From contig NZ_JBHLUA010000022.1 in the NCBI RefSeq assembly GCF_042433895.1, forward strand, positions 30,943-94,942: a stretch of DNA of 64,000 nt, read 5' to 3'. The DNA is from Mesonia maritima. GTDB taxonomy: Bacteria; Bacteroidota; Bacteroidia; Flavobacteriales; Flavobacteriaceae. This document shows positions 59,292 through 64,000 of this stretch, piece by piece. Under the pieces are notes generated by a model, which was not told where the DNA came from, did not search any database, and saw nothing but the letters and a program-made list of their open reading frames with translations. The position numbers and the translations under genes were made by a program. How positions within the stretch are numbered: the first letter of the stretch is position 1; every line of letters starts with the position of its first letter.

Positions 59292-59429
59292 TTAAACTTT
59301 TTCTAGAATAATTTGTTTTGATTCTATTTCAATTATTTTATCAAAATATTGTTTTAGCGAATCGTAATCTTGAGCACTAATTTTACTTTGATTCAATACA
59401 AAGTTAACGGATAATGTTTTTATAACACT
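59292..59429 (-). pseudogene. 45-codon C-terminal gene remnant, resembling the end of a DUF3857 protein
   Basis: Between dtd and the mazG-like gene the minus strand carries an open frame whose translation includes SKISAQDYDSLKQYFDKII, followed by EIESKQIILEKV and a stop 2 bases before the mazG-like ATG. The pattern resembles the last residues of DUF3857/transglutaminase-type envelope proteins in Bacteroidota. There is no start codon or signal peptide, and a stop codon (59430-59432) ends the frame on the upstream side. I infer that the main body of a long gene was deleted. The family is suggested from memory of the tail pattern. Confidence 0.6.
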
Positions 59430-59450
59430 TTATTTTGAGCAATTAAATAT

Positions 59451-59906
59451 TTAAAAGCTTCTCTCCTTCGAATCCATAAAAATTGTAACCGGGCCGTCGT
59501 TGATTAAAGAAACTTGCATATCTGCGCCAAATTCTCCGGTTTGTACTTTCTTTTCTAAATAATTTTCAAATTCTTGTATGAAATTTTCGTAAAGCGGAAT
59601 AGCTGTCTCCGGTTTTGCCGCGCGTATAAAACTCGGCCGGTTTCCTTTTTTTGTATTGGCATGAAGTGTAAATTGACTAATTAAAAGTGCTTCGCCATCA
59701 ATGTCTTTTAAGGAAAGATTCATCGCGCCATTTTCATCAGAAAAAATGCGCATTGTGGTTATTTTTCGGCATAAGTAACTAATATCTTCTGAAGAATCTT
59801 CAGGTTCAATTCCTATTAACACCAATAATCCTTTATTTATTTTTCCGCTTGTTTGCGCACTTATTTTTACTTCTGCTTTTGAAACTCGCTGAATTATTAC
59901 TCTCAT
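59451..59906 (-). CDS. dtd: D-aminoacyl-tRNA deacylase
   Basis: The 151-residue enzyme removes D-amino acids (and Gly from tRNA-Ala) from mischarged tRNAs. Family motifs MRVIIQRVSKAEV, SQFTLHANTKKGNRPSF, and the Gly-cisPro motif NDGPVTIFMDS are intact. The rsgA stop overlaps the start by four bases. It is followed by the DUF3857-like remnant. Confidence 0.95.
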   Translation of the reverse strand: MRVIIQRVSKAEVKISAQTSGKINKGLLVLIGIEPEDSSEDISYLCRKITTMRIFSDENGAMNLSLKDIDGEALLISQFTLHANTKKGNRPSFIRAAKPETAIPLYENFIQEFENYLEKKVQTGEFGADMQVSLINDGPVTIFMDSKERSF

Positions 59907-60850
59907 GATTTATAAATATCGGTTCTGTAATTTTCTTCTTCGCCCTCAATTATTTGAACATAGGATTTGTAACGAGACCACGGAATTTCATTGTTTTCTA
60001 ACGCTTCTTTTACCGCGCATTTTGGTTCTTCAAGATGTAAACAATTGTTGAATTTACAAGCTTCTTTTAATTCGAAAAACTCTGGAAAATAATCGCCTAA
60101 TTCTTCTTTATCGATATCTACAATTCCGAAACCTTTTATTCCTGGTGTATCTATAATTCTTGCTTCGAAAGACAAATCATACATTTCTGCAAAAGTTGTC
60201 GTGTGCTGACCTTGCAAATGTTGTTCTGAAATTGAAGCGGTTTTTAAATCTAATTTTGGCGCCAATTGATTGATTAACGTCGATTTTCCGGTTCCGCTAT
60301 GACCAGAAAACATTGCAGTTTTATTCAGCATTTCTTCCTTTACACGATCTACGTTTTTACCGGTTTTTGCTGAAATTGGAATACATTCATACCCGATAGA
60401 TTTATACAACCCCATAAGAAAGCGAACTTCATCTTTTTCTTCTTCAGAATACGTATCCACTTTATTGAAAAGTAAAATACTTGGTACGTGATAAGCTTCT
60501 GCGGTTACCAAAAACCGATCGATAAAAGTGGTAAGCGTTGGCGGATTATTCAACGTAATTAAAAGAAAAGCGACATCTATATTTGCCGCGATAATATGAG
60601 TTTGCTTAGAAAGATTAACCGATTTTCTGATGATATAATTTTCGCGCTCTTCAATAGTTTTTATAATCCCAATAGTTTCATCGCCAATGGTTTCTTTTTC
60701 AAAAATAACGCGATCACCAACCGCTATCGGGTTTGTACTTTTTATTCCTTTTATTCTGAATTTTCCTTTTATTCTACAATTATAAAATTCTTTATCTTCA
60801 GCTTTTACCAAATACCAACTTCCCGTAGATTTATAGACTATTCCTTTCAT
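59903..60850 (-). CDS. rsgA: Ribosome small-subunit GTPase RsgA
   Basis: The 315-residue circularly permuted GTPase helps mature the 30S subunit. Order: OB domain (1-75, GRVIFEKE-type start), G4 FNKVD, G1 GHSGTGKSTLIN, G3 DTPGIKGFG, and a C-terminal zinc knuckle CKFNNCLHLEEPKCAV (Cys, Cys, His, Cys). All are intact. It overlaps dtd by four bases and follows the DAHP synthase gene by 9, so it belongs to the same unit. Confidence 0.95.
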   Translation of the reverse strand: MKGIVYKSTGSWYLVKAEDKEFYNCRIKGKFRIKGIKSTNPIAVGDRVIFEKETIGDETIGIIKTIEERENYIIRKSVNLSKQTHIIAANIDVAFLLITLNNPPTLTTFIDRFLVTAEAYHVPSILLFNKVDTYSEEEKDEVRFLMGLYKSIGYECIPISAKTGKNVDRVKEEMLNKTAMFSGHSGTGKSTLINQLAPKLDLKTASISEQHLQGQHTTTFAEMYDLSFEARIIDTPGIKGFGIVDIDKEELGDYFPEFFELKEACKFNNCLHLEEPKCAVKEALENNEIPWSRYKSYVQIIEGEEENYRTDIYKS

Positions 60851-60859
60851 AACTAAAAC

Positions 60860-61942
60860 TTAGGCTTGTATTTTTTTATGTTGGTGTTCTAACGATTCTT
60901 GATGAATGGCTTTAAAAATTCGAAGAATAAATTCTTCGCTTAGACCTTTTCCTTTTCCGGTTGCAATCATTTTATTTAAAATTTCTGCCCAACGTTCAGC
61001 TTGTAATAAAGAAACGTTTTGCTCTTTTTTAAGCATTCCTATTTCATCAGCAATATGCATTCTATCGATTAACGTTTTAATCAACGTATCATCTAAATCG
61101 TCTATTTTAATACGCAATTCTGAAAGTTCTTCAATAAATCTTTTGCTTTCAGATTTTTTATTTCGTGTGGTTAATTGCTCGGTAATTTCTTTTAAACGAT
61201 CAGGTGTAATTTGTTGGGCAGCATCGCTCCAAGCGTTATCGGGATCGTGATGTGTTTCAATCATAAATCCGTCATAATTTAAATCTAACGCGGTTTGGCA
61301 AAGTTCAAAAATTAATTTTCGGTTTCCGGCAATATGCGACGGATCCAAAATTAGTGGCAAATCGGGAAACTTTTGCTGTAAATCTATCGGGATTTGCCAT
61401 TCAGGAATATTTCGATATTTATTTTCGCCATAACTGGAAAAACCACGATGAATTACACCAATATTTTTAATATCCTGCTTGTAAAAACGTTCTACCGCGC
61501 CCAACCAAAGCGCTAAATCTGGATTTACCGGATTCTTTATAAGTACTGTTTTGTCGGTCCCTTTTAAAGCTTCTGCAATTTCTTGTACAACGAAAGGCGA
61601 AACGGTTGTTCTAGCGCCAATCCACAAAATATCTACATTATGTTTTAGCGCTAATTCAACGTGAATCGGGTTTGCTACTTCAGTAGTAGTTAATAAACCG
61701 GTCTCCTTTTTTGCTTTTTCTAACCATGATAAACCGAGCGCGCCAACGCCTTCAAAATTTCCAGGACGTGTTCTGGGTTTCCAAATTCCAGCACGCAAAA
61801 CCGATACGTTACTATCTTTTAATTGATACGCAATGTTTAAAACTTGTTCTTCGGTTTCGGCACTACAAGGTCCGGCGATTAAAAATGGATGATTAGAATC
61901 AAATTTTTTTAACCAATTTCGTAGTGCTGATGTGTTTTCCAT
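60860..61942 (-). CDS. Bifunctional DAHP synthase / chorismate mutase
   Basis: The 360-residue protein combines a KDO8P-synthase-like DAHP synthase (about 15-250: FLIAGPCSAETEEQVLNIA, RAGIWKPRTRPGNFEGVG, DPSHIAGNRKLIFELC) with an AroQ-type chorismate mutase at the C-terminus (about 265-355: ELRIKIDDLDDTLIKTLIDRMHIADEIG). It catalyses the first shikimate step and the first step toward Phe/Tyr. It lies 11 bases after the degenerate aminotransferase gene and before rsgA. In relatives I recall a prephenate dehydrogenase gene between these two; none is present here. Confidence 0.93.
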   Translation of the reverse strand: MENTSALRNWLKKFDSNHPFLIAGPCSAETEEQVLNIAYQLKDSNVSVLRAGIWKPRTRPGNFEGVGALGLSWLEKAKKETGLLTTTEVANPIHVELALKHNVDILWIGARTTVSPFVVQEIAEALKGTDKTVLIKNPVNPDLALWLGAVERFYKQDIKNIGVIHRGFSSYGENKYRNIPEWQIPIDLQQKFPDLPLILDPSHIAGNRKLIFELCQTALDLNYDGFMIETHHDPDNAWSDAAQQITPDRLKEITEQLTTRNKKSESKRFIEELSELRIKIDDLDDTLIKTLIDRMHIADEIGMLKKEQNVSLLQAERWAEILNKMIATGKGKGLSEEFILRIFKAIHQESLEHQHKKIQA

Positions 61943-61953
61943 GCAATATTTTT

Positions 61954-63093
61954 TTATACCGAATTTTTTATACGATTTATCGCTTCTTCAATTTTTGATT
62001 GGTTCATATGAAGTGAAACCCAAATGTAACCTTCTCCCGCTGAACCAAATTTATTTCCCGGCATGACAAAAATACTATACTTTTTCAGCAATTCTTCACA
62101 AAATTGAATTGATGTTTTTCCGTTCGATTCAATTTTAGCCCAAATAAAACTTCCGCTTGAATTTTCATTTATCGGTTTACAATTAATTTCAGTTAAAAAA
62201 GTCTGTAGTTTTTTTCGCGTATTTTTATGCTGAAGGTTTTGTTTCTTAATCCAATCGCTAGTACTGTCTGAGGTTAACGCGTTTATAGAAGCTTGCTGGA
62301 GTGGTAAAAATGATTCATCGTTTATCATTTTGTTTGTTGCTCCAATTTTTTCGATTAAATTTTCATCTCCGCTTACAACGCCCATTTGCCAAGCTGCGTT
62401 ATTAAACGTTTCTTTTAAAGTAAAAAGTTCTAATTTATGTTGAAAGTTGCCAGTATAATTAAAAATACTTTCGGGATTATTGTTTAAAATAAAACTTTGT
62501 GAATTATCGATTACGAGTATAATTTTATTTTCTTCAGTAAAAGAAATTAAATTTTCCCAATCGCTAATATTTAATTTTGCACCAGTAGGAAATTGCGGAA
62601 TATCGAGCCACATTAATTTCACATTCTTATCTAATAATTTCCTTAATTCAGTAAAATCTGGAAGCCAATTATTTTTTTCTTCTAATGAATACTGAATAGG
62701 TTTTGCGCCTACTAATTCTGAAATTTGGCGATAATCTTCTCGACCCGGATTCGGGCATAAAACCGAATCTCCCTTAGCTAATAATGAAAAGGCAATGGTA
62801 AAAAGCGCTCGTTTTCGTTCCTGTAAAATGGTTGAATTTTTTAATGGTAAATTAATTTTGAAATTATGCTGAAAAAATTGCTGAAAAGCTTCTCTTAGAG
62901 GCTGAGTAGAATTCTTCTGAATTTCGTGAGCACCTTCTTGACGCAACGTTAAATGAAGTTGCGTAACCGATTGATAAGGTGGAAAAAGCTCGATTTTATC
63001 TGACGTAAAATCGATTAATTCGTATTCCTTATTGCAGATTTTTTTTAAATCATTAGAAGAAATAAGGCTTATTAAATCAGAAGATTTTTCCAT
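61954..63093 (-). CDS. Class I/II aminotransferase-fold protein with degenerate PLP site
   Basis: The 379-residue frame is full-length in the fold-type I pattern: LCPNPGREDY, then PQFPTGAK, VIDNSQSFILN, LKETFNNAAWQMG and GEGYIWVSLHM. Relatives in this locus have PHMPTGAKG, NDNPYSFILN, SLSKTFNMAGWR and GEGYIRFSLC (from memory). Here the PLP lysine is Glu228 (Lys227 lies one before), the GWR arginine is Gln, and the carboxylate-binding arginine is Trp358. It cannot be a normal aminotransferase; it may be a decaying gene or a re-purposed fold. It begins the leftward aromatic unit, with no stop codon inside. Confidence 0.8.
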   Translation of the reverse strand: MEKSSDLISLISSNDLKKICNKEYELIDFTSDKIELFPPYQSVTQLHLTLRQEGAHEIQKNSTQPLREAFQQFFQHNFKINLPLKNSTILQERKRALFTIAFSLLAKGDSVLCPNPGREDYRQISELVGAKPIQYSLEEKNNWLPDFTELRKLLDKNVKLMWLDIPQFPTGAKLNISDWENLISFTEENKIILVIDNSQSFILNNNPESIFNYTGNFQHKLELFTLKETFNNAAWQMGVVSGDENLIEKIGATNKMINDESFLPLQQASINALTSDSTSDWIKKQNLQHKNTRKKLQTFLTEINCKPINENSSGSFIWAKIESNGKTSIQFCEELLKKYSIFVMPGNKFGSAGEGYIWVSLHMNQSKIEEAINRIKNSV

Positions 63094-63225
63094 ACAGAGA
63101 ATTTTTCATTTTGTTTCTAAGGTAGTTTTTATTTTGAAGAAATAAAATAAGTGAACTAATTTTTCGAAACTCAAAAAGATGTACCAATCCTAATTTGTTT
63201 ATTTTTGATTTAAATTTTGTTGATT

Positions 63226-64000
63226 ATGGGAATTGAAGTGAAAAATATTACGAAACTATATGGCTCACAAAAAGCGCTGGATAATATTAGTTTTTCAGTA
63301 AAAACGGGAGAAATTGTTGGTTTTCTAGGTCCGAATGGCGCAGGAAAATCTACGATGATGAAAATTCTTACCGGTTCACTTTCGCCTTCTTCAGGAACTG
63401 CTCTCATTAATGATATTGATATTCAAAAAGATAAACTAAAACTTCAAAAAAAAATAGGCTATCTCCCGGAACATAATCCACTTTACGAAGAAATGTTTGT
63501 CCGCGAATATTTACAGTTTAATGCAAATGTTTACGCCATTAAAAAAAATAAAGTTGAAGAAGTTATAAAATTAACCGGTTTAGCTCCTGAAGCTAACAAA
63601 AAAATAGAGCAGCTTTCTAAGGGCTATCGTCAGCGTGTAGGTTTGGCAAACGCGCTTCTACATAATCCTGACGTATTAATTTTAGATGAACCCACCACCG
63701 GTTTAGATCCAAATCAATTAGTAGAAATCAGGAAGCTCATTCAAGAAATTGCAAAAAATAAAACAATATTTCTTTCCACTCATATTATGCAAGAAGTTGA
63801 AGCTATTTGCGATCGGGTTATCATCATTAATAAAGGTGAAATAGTTACCAATCAGGAATTAAAAAATCTAAAAAGTAAAACCGAACAACTTATAGAAGTA
63901 GAATTTGATTTTCGCGTAGAAGTTGAACTTTTAGAATTGTTACCTAAACTTATCCAGGCAAAAAACACCATCGATTTTGTCTACGAATTAACCTTCGACA
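63226..64000 (+). CDS. gldA: Gliding-motility ABC transporter ATP-binding protein GldA (3' end outside window)
   Basis: The visible 258 residues form an ABC ATPase: Walker A GPNGAGKST (35-43), Q-loop GYLPEHNPLYEEM, signature LSKGYRQRVGLA, Walker B VLILDEPTTGLDP and switch His in STHIMQEVEAICDR. The start MGIEVKNITKLYGSQKALDN and the later part match GldA of Flavobacterium, which works with the permease genes gldF and gldG. It diverges from the aminotransferase gene. TATTTTTG at 63200-63207 is an exact TAnnTTTG box 18 bases before the ATG. The frame is open to the window edge. Confidence 0.88.
   Translation, partial: MGIEVKNITKLYGSQKALDNISFSVKTGEIVGFLGPNGAGKSTMMKILTGSLSPSSGTALINDIDIQKDKLKLQKKIGYLPEHNPLYEEMFVREYLQFNANVYAIKKNKVEEVIKLTGLAPEANKKIEQLSKGYRQRVGLANALLHNPDVLILDEPTTGLDPNQLVEIRKLIQEIAKNKTIFLSTHIMQEVEAICDRVIIINKGEIVTNQELKNLKSKTEQLIEVEFDFRVEVELLELLPKLIQAKNTIDFVYELTFD

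Overview
The window is an AT-rich chromosomal segment of a member of the Bacteroidota, almost certainly family Flavobacteriaceae. The evidence is a Bacteroidota-type division and cell-wall (dcw) cluster with no murF or ddl, gliding genes gldA, gldB and gldC, several secreted proteins with type IX secretion (T9SS) sorting tails, and promoters with the TAnnTTTG -7 box and almost no Shine-Dalgarno sequences. Genus cannot be fixed from the sequence alone. I see no phage, insertion sequence, integron or CRISPR array.

Layout. 1-7.3 kb holds mixed single genes: the end of a YpdA-like flavoprotein, a lipoprotein, a NYN-LOTUS RNA-binding protein, an MtfA-like peptidase, an M20 amidohydrolase translationally coupled to an alanine racemase, a CzcO-like monooxygenase, DoxX and a lipoprotein. 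7.4-9.1 kb is a secreted protein with repeated DUF4397 modules. 9.5-20.8 kb is a tightly packed minus-strand run of nine genes: LTD-like secreted protein, LRR/Calx-beta/LTD lipoprotein, DcuC carrier, isoaspartyl dipeptidase IadA, porin, M14 carboxypeptidase, second porin, SLC13 carrier and GNAT acetyltransferase. A MocR-type regulator diverges from it. I read this as a surface-to-cytoplasm uptake and degradation system for acidic or isoaspartyl peptides, and it is the most novel-looking unit in the window.

23.5-39.7 kb is the dcw cluster read leftward: mraZ, rsmH, ftsL, ftsI, murE, mraY, murD, ftsW, murG, murC, ftsQ, ftsA, ftsZ, a terminator, then a yqeY-like gene and tRNA-Arg. Upstream of mraZ are a TATATTTG promoter and three 10-bp-spaced GTGG repeats, a likely MraZ operator. 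39.9-45.8 kb carries an alpha/beta hydrolase with engB, then gldC and gldB, nadE and dnaG. 46-52.6 kb holds a T9SS metalloprotease and an ECF sigma/anti-sigma operon with two paralogous coiled-coil outer-membrane barrels, preceded by a textbook ECF-type promoter.

52.6-63.1 kb is a housekeeping run: polyprenyl synthetase, a T9SS protein, rlmN, a structured intergenic element, queA, aroA, a small membrane protein, a MazG-like gene, dtd, rsgA, DAHP synthase/chorismate mutase and an aminotransferase. It shows local decay: a 45-codon C-terminal remnant resembling a DUF3857 protein sits just before the mazG-like gene, and the aminotransferase has lost its PLP lysine and other active-site residues. 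gldA starts at the right edge and is cut by the window end.

Function names come from recognised motifs and recalled family sequences. No database search was possible.
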